NCBI GenBank assembly: GCA_002633005.1
Contig: NMRA01000160.1
Span: 689,102-753,101, forward strand
Origin: Phoronis australis
Taxonomy: Eukaryota; Phoronida; Phoronidae
Direction of reading: 5' to 3'
Length of the DNA stretch: 64,000 bases
Part shown: piece by piece, positions 43,216-54,700 of the stretch
Layout of the letters: each line of letters opens with the position of its first letter
Position numbering within the stretch: the first letter of the stretch is position 1
The notes under the pieces: generated by a model
The model's input: only the letters and a program-made list of their open reading frames with translations
What the model was told of the DNA's origin: nothing
The model's database searches: none
Made by a program: the position numbers and the translations under genes

Positions 43216-43547
43216 AGGGGTGGATCCAGGATTTTGAGTTAAGGGGGGCAGGGGGCAGGAATAACCAGAATTTCGCCTCATGCGAGCGCCAAGCCTAAAA
43301 TGTAGGGATGAAGCGGGTCTCGAATATTTGGGTTTGTGGACCTTATTACTAAAAAAAACGGGACGGGGTTTGTTCAATTAAGGCATATGCATTGTGCATT
43401 GCCCCAACCCCCCCTCCCCCAAGCCCCCTGGGTGAGCGCAAATGCTAGTCGGCAATTCGCACCCCGAACTGCCAAATGGAATCTGGGAGAATTTTACGGG
43501 GGCCATGGCCCCTCTGCTCCCCCCCGGCCCCTAAATCCGCCACTGCA
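43216..43547. mobile_element. ~330-bp inverted-repeat MITE
   Basis: The left end CAGGGGTGGATCCAGG and the right end, reversed CAGTGGCGGATTTAGGGG, form a terminal inverted repeat. The interior is C/G-rich with no coding content. Confidence 0.65.
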
Positions 43548-43974
43548 TCATGTTGCAAGCCCAAGAAATTTATAGGAGTAGAATACTGGCTGTTTAGTTT
43601 TTAGGTTGTAAAGTCACATCTTTGTCAGATTTTCAAAATTCAAAAACCTAACCCCGTGCATGATTCGAATAAGCTATTTAAAAACTTTCAAAACGAAAAT
43701 GTAAAAAATAGGCCTACTATTGCCGCCCACAGTGTTTACAACCATGCTGATGATGGGCAATTTCTCACCTGATTGCCTCGGAAATGCGGCTGACGATGGT
43801 TGATTGGATTCTTTGAAGAAAGCAGCGGATTTTAAGGTGGACTTGTATTCTTTTCATCCATGCCTGGCTAAGAAGTCGTATCCTGCGGACTAGGTAACAA
43901 ACATGACATTGCAATTCAAGAGGTAGCATACGCACGTTTCACTGTTGAAGTTGTTATGTTTTATTGTTAACGGC

Positions 43975-45419
43975 TGGGCTCAGGGTGTAGACAGTGGTCA
44001 CAACGTTGGTGTAGTATTTTTGGATTTTAAAAAAGCTTTTGATCTCGTTGATCACAATATACTTCTAAGCAATTTGTTAATTTACAAGTTTGGGCAAGGT
44101 CTCCGTAGACTGGTTTAAATCATCTCTCAGAGAGGTGCCAGGTTGTATACCTTGGTGGACATTTGTCCGAGTCCCGAGGTATCACACGCGGTGTTCCCCA
44201 GGGATCCATCCTGGGACCTCTGCTGTTTTTACTTTTTATAAATGATCTCTCTTTAGTCTGCGAAAACACGGTTGACATGTATGCAGATGACACTACTTTG
44301 TCTGTTGTGGCAAACTCGCTGATCGCTGTAAAGGACAGACTCCAGTCTGATCTGGATAAGGTTGCTACCTGGTCTGATAATAAAATGGTAATTTTAATTA
44401 AAATGCTGAAGAAATAAAATGTACGAGTATTGTCACAGAGCCGCCAGCATAGTAGACGTAATCTTGAGCTTAACCTTGCTATTTCCAATGTACGCCTCAA
44501 ATGTGTTGACAGTGAAAAGTTATTAGGTGTTACTGTAGACAAGACCCTCTGGTCTAGCCATATAAATGGGACTGTGTCCAAAATTAGGGAGCGCCTTGGT
44601 CTTATCCGGCGTATATCACCATTTCTTCCCACAGTAGGGCGTCTGCAATATTTCAGCGCTTGTGTATTCCCTCTGTTCGTTTATTGTAGTACAGTGTGGT
44701 CAGGATGCAACTTAAATGCAAAATTAGTTTCCTCTTTATTGAAGGCTCAGATCGACAAGCAGGCGGCCAGACTTGTTCTAGGTGTGCCTTTTGACACTCC
44801 GTCAACTCATATGTTTAATAGACTGGGGTGGCTCTCTATTGACAAATATTTTATACATAGGCGTCTGTGTATGATGATAGGTGCTTTCACGGTAATGTAC
44901 CGACTTATCTATCTCGTAATCTCGTACTTGTTCGAAATAGCCACCAGATCAGGACACGATTTTCTGCCTCAAACAACTTTGGTTTTGCCCAGACACAGAA
45001 CATCGTTTTAGTCTAAGTCCTTCTCATTTATTCAGACCATCAAACAGTGGAACAATTTGCCTAATAGTCTTAAGGATGCTGACTGTTATGATAATTTCAG
45101 ACACCACCTAATTAGTTACTGTGGTCGTCAAAGATGTCCCTCCTTTTTGTCTTTCCAATATATTTACCAAAAAAAATTATTTATTTATCTTTAATTCAAT
45201 TTTTTTATCCAATTTGTAAATACTATTTTATTTAATGTATCTTATTGTATCTTAATTTAATCTGTTTATCTAACTTGGTTAATTAAATTTCTTGCTGCAG
45301 AGGACCATGCTGGATATTAGCCTTTGGCTAAAGCATGTTTTACATTTATTGTATTTTTATCCTCTTTAAATAAAGTTTATTAATTATTATTATTATTATT
45401 ACTATTACTATTATTATTG
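43975..45419 (+). pseudogene. LINE reverse transcriptase, 5'-truncated and frameshifted
   Basis: The translation shows VFLDFKKAFDLVDHNILL (palm), then PQGSILGPLLFLLFINDL and the catalytic YADDTTL, then SEKLLGVTVDKTLWSSHING and a long C-terminal stretch including AARLVLGVPFDTPS. This is a non-LTR reverse transcriptase of the CR1/Jockey-like kind. Frameshifts and stops occur near 44115, 44415 and 44930, and the endonuclease part is missing. The 3' end carries AATAAA and an ATT-repeat tail (45385-45419), the usual LINE tail. Orientation is the same as the genes. Confidence 0.88.
45385..45419. repeat. ATT-repeat LINE tail
   Basis: TTATTATTATTATTACTATT-type trinucleotide run directly after the LINE 3' end. 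Confidence 0.85.
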
Positions 45420-46658
45420 TCTAGAAATGCCTATGCGAATTAGTGCGACTGCTGGAAACTCAGGAAGACACAAGTCCAGTCACTCATTGAAGATGAGGCC
45501 AGGTACTGATGTGCGTGCCAGGCATCCACATGTGATCTCCTTACAATGATCACAAGACAGAGATACTATAAGGAATATAGCCTATTGGGCACAAAATATT
45601 TCATTTTGAAAGAGCCGCTTGCCAGCAGACGCTTCCAGATAATGGGCTATCTATACATACACTGACTATATATTTATCTCATCGCTTCCAGTCTGCTTCT
45701 GTCTGTCTGTCCAGAAAATAGAGAGACCTCTAGCGTCGAATATGTATGTCATGATGTTTTACCAAAGACCATGATGTATCATACTCCGTTGACACTTCTG
45801 TTAACAAGAATCTTATTTTATTATTTGAATACGTTAGTTTGATGTAGTTAGTTTTAGTATTTGCGAGAATGCAAATATTTTTCAAATATATATAACACAC
45901 ATTATTGCTAAGCATCACATAAATAGTACATTAATTGTTGTGGTACCAAGTAAATCCGCCATTTTGTGAGTTCAGCGACGAGGTAAAGTTGAGGTTCTTT
46001 ATCAAATATTTGTCAAGAAAATATTGAATTAGTTTTCGTTCGGAGCAGGTTGTGTCTAGCTTATGCAGAGTGTAATTTGGAACATTATTGCAGTTCAGAG
46101 AATCATGCACTTGTGACTTGAGTTGTAGTTCACAGTTCAGTGTATACTCGGAAACCAATGGTCGTCCGCCTAAGCATAAAACCGGCTTGTTGTCGTGCTC
46201 ACCCAATTATTCCACTTCAAAGTTATGCTCTCAATAGGATTTGATTTAACTCTCTCAAATATATTATTCGTTGATTCAAAAGTTTTCTTTTATTTATACC
46301 GATTTGTTTCAACTGTGCATTGCTTTTCGGCAGCCATTTTGTAATGACGCCTATGGTCGTCATATGCTGCCGCCTTTTGAAAGAACAGAAAACCACGCAG
46401 AAAAAGGCCAAGAAAATAGCGGAAGGTGGTTTACAAGAATTCTAGATCAACCGCAAATTGTTTTACTGGTATGATATCGATTTTTAAAACGATTAAAATC
46501 GATTCAGAATTTCAGTTCTGGAAAATAAATCGCGATTGTTTTATTCCAGATAGACCTTACTTATTTTCTATTTGTGACCTCTTTATTTGACATATTGCTG
46601 TTGCTGTTCTTAATACCACTTATCTCTGCTGTCTTTCTTTTTCTTTTCAGTTTTTCTT
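45420..46658. other. Intergenic, no gene recognised
   Basis: Short open frames on both strands (up to 91 codons, 45931-46206 minus) lack recognisable domains. I would not call any a gene. Confidence 0.4.
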
Positions 46659-46663
46659 CATTC

Positions 46664-48041
46664 CAGGGCTCAACATTAACTTTTGAAGCCACTTGCCCTT
46701 CGGGCAAGTAGTTGAAATTTTTACTTGCCCGAACAACGAATTCACTTGCCCCAAGTACAATCCCAAATAGCACCGCGCATGTGCACACCTAAGTAATGTG
46801 TTACCGTAGGGCTGCCTGTGCTGAGCCTCCTCTTGTGTTGTGCACGCTACATACATGAGTTACTATTTTTTTAACGATTCTTCTTATAGAACATTTATTT
46901 ATAAGGTGTGTCAAAACACTAGAGAGACAAATTAGAAGAGTAACTATGGTATCTGAACCATTGTCACACATTCACAGGCGCCGAAATGAGCTAGGGCATG
47001 AACTCTCGACACTTCTGCGTATTCATTAGTTTGTACGCCCTTATGCATTAAACTTGAGTTGTTGCTAACCTGAATTTCAATTTTTGCTATCCGTAAAAAA
47101 CTTGCACAGTTTTGGTCATCGGTACCTTGTATTAAATTAAAATCAAATTTAAACATATAATAATGCCACATATACTTTTATTTTCAATAAATAATTACAT
47201 TTTTGAAAAAAAGATAGACCGCGAAAAAGTCACCCTTCAGACTTCAGAACGGCAATCCCGAAGACCGTATCGTTTTCCTCTTCTTTCGGGAGTCGCCACC
47301 GGGAACCAGGAATTCATAAGAATGTCCTTTGGAATTCCCCCTGAATAAATACCAGGCCTTTTAAACTGCTGTGTAGTGTAGAAAATATGTCGTCAATCCT
47401 TCACTTTTTAGCTTTTGCGCTTATCTGTATGACTTACATCCGCTGACGAACGCGGTGCTTCCAGCTGTACATGGGTAAACGCCGGCAAAAATCAAACGTC
47501 GTCCATTGTTCACTGTCTCGCAGGCCAGAAAACCTAATTTCCCATGACGGAACCCATCCCCGCACTTTTTTCGTTTCATATTATTGCTTTGATTCTTCCT
47601 GAACTTGTTTTTTAGCAACTAAACCAATGCCGTCCAGGCCTGGACGGCTTCCATGTTAAGACGTTTTGCCAGAGTGCAGACGATCAGTAGTATCACGTGA
47701 CAACTTATTCAGAAACTGCAGGGCACGTTCAGAGAATCGAAAGGATATGACCGCGAGTGTCATCTGTGCACGCTGCATAACACTCGATCTATTTTCCTTT
47801 CGGTCCTCATTCGAAGACGGGAGTTTCTTTGACGGCAACAGGGACTTTTTCGACGGTTTTTAGGCTTGTGTCGGGGTTCGTTACTTTGGAGCAAATGTGG
47901 AGCAGACAATCTTAGGATCTACATGTCTATGCGGTTAGCTTTTTAACTTGCCCATTGGGCAAGTACTTTTCAAATTCCACTTGCCCGACGCAAAATCTAC
48001 ATGTACACGGGCAATCGGGCAACCGTTAGTGTTGAGCCCTG
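46664..48041. mobile_element. 1.38-kb inverted-repeat DNA transposon (CAGGGCTCAACATTAAC)
   Basis: The left end CAGGGCTCAACATTAAC and the right end, reversed CAGGGCTCAACACTAAC, match at 16 of 17 bases. CATTC abuts both ends (46659-46663 and 48042-48046). Both subterminal zones carry ACTTGCCC..GGGCAAGT palindromes. No transposase frame is seen, so it is non-autonomous. Confidence 0.8.
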
Positions 48042-48137
48042 CATTCTCTCACCTTGTCAGTCAAAACAGAACTGTAACCCTTTTACCTTTGAGACCGTGT
48101 CGGCGGAAGTTGATCATTGAACCTCGATACAGTTGTT

Positions 48138-48167
48138 CTAATAAATAAATAAATAAATAAATAAATA
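48138..48167. repeat. (AAAT)n microsatellite
   Basis: Seven or so AAATA tetranucleotide units. Confidence 0.85.
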
Positions 48168-48651
48168 CCCAAGTTGCATTTGCATTTTATTGCTCAATCT
48201 TTTCTTTTATTTTTAATTATGTCTTGCTTTGTTGTATGTAACAATGCATTATAATGAAATAAAGTCAATGTTTTACTTTATTACTCGAACAAATATTCCC
48301 GTTATCGAACTTCTTCTTTGAGCAGTCCCTCGTTCGGTTCCCAAAATCGGTAACCCGTCATTTTTATCACTGCGCGCGGCAGGGGTGGGGTGGGGGTGTG
48401 ATGTCGTGTCCCCTAGTCAATGCCAAGAAAGTGGCCACCATCATTGTGGCCACTGTCAGGTCTTTGCAAGACCAAATATCACTTCGCATCTCTGTTAAGA
48501 ACATGTTGAGACCAATTATATAGTGTTAGTTGGTTTAAATCGAAAATTTCAACGGAATGCAAGTTCAGTTTTGCCAGCTATAGCACCATGTTGCTGTAAA
48601 TTTGCTCAAAATGACCGGATATCTTTTTACTTGAGTGTATTGTCATTTCAG
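48168..48651. other. Sequence immediately upstream of copy B's start exon
   Basis: No clear TATA or initiator. A G-rich run (GGGGTGGGGTGGGGGTG) lies near 48380. Because the start-codon exon has its own acceptor (ends 48651), a non-coding first exon and the promoter must lie further upstream. Confidence 0.35.
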
Positions 48652-48674
48652 GAAATTACAACTGAAAATTCACA

Positions 48675-48702
48675 ATGGCAGATGACAGTTTCAACAGTTC
48701 AG
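48675..48702 (+). CDS. HNRNPK: hnRNP K copy B, exon 1: start codon
   Basis: The acceptor CATTTCAG ends at 48651, 23 bases of 5' UTR follow, then ATG in CACAATGGC and MADDSFNSS plus one base, with donor GTTAGT at 48703. One base here and two in the next exon complete glycine, giving SSGGFKR. The phase fit supports this start. Confidence 0.8.
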
Positions 48703-51700
48703 GTTAGTAAATATGCTTGTTGTGTTATGCCACAAGAAAGTAGATTCCTTCTATTAAAATGGTGGAATTGGGGTAGACAATAACTGATGATAGTTTTTTT
48801 ATTTGTCGGACTTGCCTCGTGAGAAATGCTAAAAATTTTACCGTATGTTGCTTGATGACTGCTATACCATACAAAGCAAATTTCCTGAAATGTTGATGTC
48901 GAGAAATTGCAGAAAAGAATGAAATTTCATACTGAAGAAATTTTAAGCTAACTTGTGCTTCCAAGACTTTAAAAATGGTTTCCTGCGACCAAACACGTAT
49001 GTAGGCACACGTTATCCCAGACCAGCCAACATTTGCTGCTCTGTCCTGAACGCTTTGGTGAATGTTCATGATGTTTTGGAGACGTGCTCCTGTGGGATGG
49101 CATGAGCTAATTTTTGGGCAGATCCGTCAACCGGTGTGTCCCATAGTGGCAATTTTAATATTTTTACGTTTTCTTTTGAGTTCCTCGACGGTTTTCGTGA
49201 TAGAAGGCAATGATGCCTTCAGTTTTCAAATTAATTTGTACTCCACCAAGTTATTTTTAGTATTTTTGAGTCAGTATCTACCAAGTTCATTGATGGATCT
49301 TCATGAAATGTGTGTTTATTTAAAATAGCTCATCAAGTTCAACTGATTTGGATTTTGGATCAAATCCGACTACTGGAGGGTCCCATAGCGGCAATTTTGT
49401 TTTTTGTTTTTCTTTGAGTTTGTCTTGATATTTATCGTGTTCCTTGGATGTTCATGAAATGTGGTGAAAGATGCCTTTTTTATGGATTTTGTGTTCTTAG
49501 TTGTCTGCCTCCCTGTCCTCCAAAGAATCATGATGAGAGGTGGCAGGTGGGTTCCTATTGATAGCTGGCCTCAGTTTCATATTATTTTGTCAAGTGATTG
49601 GAAACCAATGTCAAGAACTACAGATTTTGCAGCACTGGTCAAAATTATTTATTTCAAGAGGTGTATCCTACCTAACAATATTTCCAAAAATGTGTTTTGG
49701 GCCCTTTAACCGATTATATCTTGTGAAGATTTTCTCCAGCTGAAAGCCACAATGTCATCATTTCCTTTCTCAGTGACTAGACCTTGTATTACGTAGGTCT
49801 TGTCGCCATTGTCTTACTTGCATGTACAGTGTTGACTTGTGTGTTCTGCAGGTGGTTTCAAGCGTAGCTTAGATGATGATGGCGGCAATGACGGTGGCTC
49901 CATCAAGAGGTTCAAGTCTGGTGAGGGTCCGAACATGGAACTGAGGGTCCTTGTGTTGTCCAAGGTAGGTGAGGTGTTGCGATGACTGCGTCATGTCACA
50001 TTCAGGCTAGAGTACATCAGCAATGCCCTGATCACTCATGGCCCTCGATCCCTTGAAATTGTGGCCGGATATTGGCCCCATTCCCCCTCTCAAAATATTA
50101 TTAAAAATCTCGCAAAATTCCCCTCATAGTTTTAACCTCAGACAACTGTGAAATTGTATTCAAACCCACTAACCGCCAGACACCGGAAACGTCACGAACT
50201 GGTTTCCCTATAAAGTAAGTGCCACGTACAGTTGTGCTAGAACCAGGTTTGCATTATTTCACTCTTGTGAACTGAAGACACAAAACTAAGACAGCTTCCG
50301 TTTGTCTGTGGCTCAAAATGGAGCACAAACAGGTTCTACATGAGAAGATTGTGAAAAGCCATGCGGCGGAGTATAGGACCATACAGGAAGGTGCGTTTTC
50401 ACTGATGAACTTGCTGTGCAGTCTCAGATGTTTGCACAGCTAGCTCATTGGGATTATTCACTGACACTGTGGCCAACATCACTGCCACTGTCAGCTAAGA
50501 CCAGCTAAGCATTGCTCTTCTTGTCTATTCACTGAGGTGGAAGAAGGACTGAACGGTCAAATTTAAGGAAATGTAACGCTATTGTGAGAGATTAAAAAGA
50601 TTGTTTAGCTGAAACCCTTCATTATTGTGCCAGCAAAGCGGGTTCTGTGCTACAAGGTGGAGGTCTGTTCCCTACAAATATTGCTTAACCTAGGCTCATG
50701 CTAGCCGCTTGTCAACTCGCCATGGGCGAATTCTGAGCGGCACTGGCGATGTTAGAGCTAAGTCTAATCGCCAACTTGGCGAATGCTTTCGCAGCTTGAC
50801 AATAAAAATAATTTCGGGAATCCTGCTTGTGTGTCGACTCACCTTCAGCTCATATTAAGTTGTACTGCAAGCTACATTCTTACGATTCCGAGCCCTAAAG
50901 GTAGGAACCAAATGTTCCATTTCATGTCCGTCACTCCCCCTAAAATCACAATTTCATTGCAACGAAATGTTCAGCTGTGTAGGAGGTGCTAGCGCTTCAA
51001 TGGCGATTTCTTGCCTTATAGCGAGATCTCGTGTAGGTGCTGCTCCTTGTCGTCTAGAAGTGACAATGTCAAGACAGCGGCAGCCAGAAGAAAGCAAAGT
51101 GAAGTAAACATCAATTTGTTAGTTAATGAGTTTTACATTTACTACTCTGCACGATTTAGCTTTATTTTGCAGGCCACAAGCTATGTTAATGTTTTTGCAC
51201 CTAAATGTCTTGCTTATCAAAATCCCAACGTGGCTGGTGTACGCGTGCTGTAACCCGGAGAAAGAGGGGAATCCCTGCCCAATTTTTTAGGTCAACATCA
51301 ATGAAATGCACAACGTTGGGATATAAGGAACCTCTGCCCAGTTTTTTAGGTCAACATCATGCCCATGTGGCCAGCATACCGACGCCATAACCCAGGGATT
51401 GGGAGAATTTATTTGGCTTATAATTTTTGAAAATGGCTAAAAGTTTTCAGCTACTTTAGGCATTTTGGCTAATACCTTTAAAAGTCTAGTGCAAGTCTAG
51501 TTAACTAACTTTGTCTTTAAGGTGTTAGTAGTGACATATTTAGTAGATATTGAAAGTTATTTTCATAGATGAATGTTTACTAACAACTTCATTGTTCTGT
51601 GCTTGTGCGAAAATGAACCATTGTCTTGGTGTGCCTTCATAAGCCACACATTGCTAAACAGTAACATATAGGATGTGAACGCTGGAGGCGTAGTTACGAT

Positions 51701-54700
51701 GATGAATCAGCTAGGTGGCAACAGGTTGTCTTCACTGGCTCTTGTACAAGTAAATGGTGATTGTAACAGTGAATTACTGTATATCGTTTCACTTAAAGTT
51801 GGTACTTGCTTATTTGTGAAAGCATAAAAGCATCACAAAAAATTCCCCTCNACCATTTCACTACTAACTTTCACATGGTCAAAAATAGAATTGTTTTATT
51901 CTTGGTCTTGCTACAACACCAATATCAGCTGGTACATCACTCTCGATTGCCCGGTTACGTAATGCTTGTTGACAGGGTTAGATTAGAGCTAGTGTCCTTG
52001 TACATAAGCTCCGCCCCAGTTGTCAATCACTGAGCTGGTGAGCACTCAAGCCGTATGACTTACTGAGGCTTGGTCAAATATAGCTAAAAAAACAACTTTG
52101 GATTTTCAGAATGATTATATTTTTCTTCAGTATACTGTGCATAAAGAATTAAAGATTAGGATGATATGAAAATGTAAAAAACAGTAAAAATTAATTTTTT
52201 TGTGTATCCACCTACCTTAAGGTTATGTTGGACACTAGAAAAAGGTCCAAATTTGGCCAACTTTGGAATATCGTATCTCAGAAATGGCCGAACAGATTCC
52301 TATGTAACTTTCAAGAACTTTGCTTCGTGCATTGGTCTTCAAAATGCTTTTGGAGATTGTTTTTAAAATGTCCCGCTTTCGCCTGAGGTGCAAAAAAGTG
52401 GGTCTTTCACGACTGCTCTTGGAAAAAAATCGAAAGTTGCATAAAACGTAAATAAAATGATAATTTAGACAAGTGAAGCATTGATTTGGAGATTTCATTT
52501 TGAACATTTATGTGAAACGAAGTTTGATCATCTTGTCTATACAGTTGTTTTAATGTCAGTGTCTGTTTATGTTTTGCTAAAAGTTGCTGAAAAGACATGA
52601 TCACATGACGCAAATGACGTGTTAAAAAATCCAATTCTACAGTCTTCCTACTTTCAGAAAATATATAATTCTGACTAGTTAAAATCTATATAGTTTTGTT
52701 GATATTTGGTTAAATAAACCGACTTGTCAATAACGTCTTATGTAACCTTACCTTGCCCCATTGAAATACCTGAAAAGATAAAATGCACCATTGTGTATAT
52801 GGAACGAGATAAACAAAACTAAACCTGGTTCTCTCACTTTGTGAAAAATCTGAGCAGTGATAAGAAATGATTTCCTTGTTTGGAAAAAAGCTGTGAAATG
52901 AAATAATGCAATTGGTGTTGGAACCATGTTATATACCAATTGACAGCAGAAGTTGGTGTTCAGTGTGAGTAATTTGTGAGCCTGTTCTGAGTTTTAATGA
53001 TCTCTTCTTCAGAATGCTGGAGCTATCATTGGCAAGGGTGGCACCAACATCAAACGACTGAGGAGTGAGGTAGGTATTTTGGTGGTCAGATGTTACTTTT
53101 GAGCAACTTTTTTTTTGGAAAGTGCTTTGGCACCAATCTCGTTTACATTTCAACAGTACATAGATGTACCATTCTATTAAAGACAGTGTTGTAATATAAT
53201 GTTGTTTACATCTTGTAACTTATGAACATGGTTGTGGTCAAGCGACACTCTGATCGTCATGGTGACCACTGGCAAGAAGTTTTGTCGCGAGACCAATTAG
53301 AATGTCCAAAATAGATGAAAATTGCCACTTATTCATCAAACCTCTGTCATCCTCGTATGGTATATTTAATGTGTCATTACTTGTATTTTAAACTCTTGGG
53401 AGTGCTTCCTGCCATTGCAGATACAGTTGACCTGGTAAAAGGGCAGATTCAGTTTCATGATTACTTTGGTTAAGAGTACTTCGCTGAATTTGGGCACGTC
53501 ATTGTCAATATATCACTTTTTTCAAAGTCTAGCTGAACTTGCCGTTTGAGTAATATTGCATAGCTGATATGTTGCCTGTCCAACTTTGTCAAAATTGTGT
53601 TCTCAAACAAAAAAACCTGCCAAGCCAGACTTACCAACTTATGGTTATTTTTCTTGTATTGCCACAGTTAAGGACTGCATACACATGGCATAATCAAATG
53701 CATCTTATTGGTATTGTTACAGCTGACTGTTAAGGAGTAAAATCAGCAATTTGCTACATGGTTCCAGGTCGTCGTGGAAAGCCCGCAAATTGACAAAAAG
53801 TAGTTTCCAAGCATGGATGACTCATCGAAAGTGATGGGAGCAAAATCTTGTCGAAAACTTGCCAAAATTTTTAATACCTAGAATAAAAGCCACTCATTTT
53901 GTCGAATCCGGAAACCAGTTGTTAGACATTTTGTCTACGTTTTTGCAAAAAATGGAAATGCAAGGTGTCATTCACGGTTAACAGCTCTTCGTTGTGTTCA
54001 TGTAGGTTTTTGCCCGTTGCTTTAACAAAGAGAACAGAAATTCTAATATCACATCCGTCAACATGGACAAATGAGCATTGTCGGGCCATTGACCTTGTTG
54101 TGGATAGTGCGAAACCTACACACTCATACACAGTGCTGTGGGATAATGGTTGGCCAGAGCAACATATCGTTTAGACCCAGATATACGAAGTGTACACAAC
54201 TCTTCAGTTTTGTAGCATTTAAAGAGCCTGAAGTTAAGTTTTTGGAGACGTGAGTAGATATGTAGCATCTATCCAATATCAAAAGTTGACTTACTGAGTA
54301 CGCACTTGCCTCCGTCGCACGTCCTTCATTCTGGATCAGAGGACTCGTGTCCCACAAAGTTTAAGCTCTGTGATACGTGCGCGTCGGTTTTTCGCCATAT
54401 GTAAAAGGTCAGTTAAAACATCCAGTGCAATCCATCAGTCAAATTGGGACTCTCTCGCCGGGAACCATGTGGCAGCCAAAACATCCAAGAAACACCGGTT
54501 TCGATGGGATTATCACTTAAATCTACCTGCCAATGTATGAATAAATTCAATAGTAAAATCTACCCGCCAAGTTCTCTTCCTACAGAATGCAATGGAGTCC
54601 AGAGCTGATTTTATGCCACTATTTGTTACTTTGTATTTTGGCCTCACAGGCTCTTGTTGTTGTCCAATGTCTCATGCATATATATATATGTCTCTCTCTC

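Noticed and set aside
45931-46206. 91-codon minus-strand frame in the intergenic region
   Set aside because: No recognisable domain or neighbouring exon; open frames of this length occur by chance.
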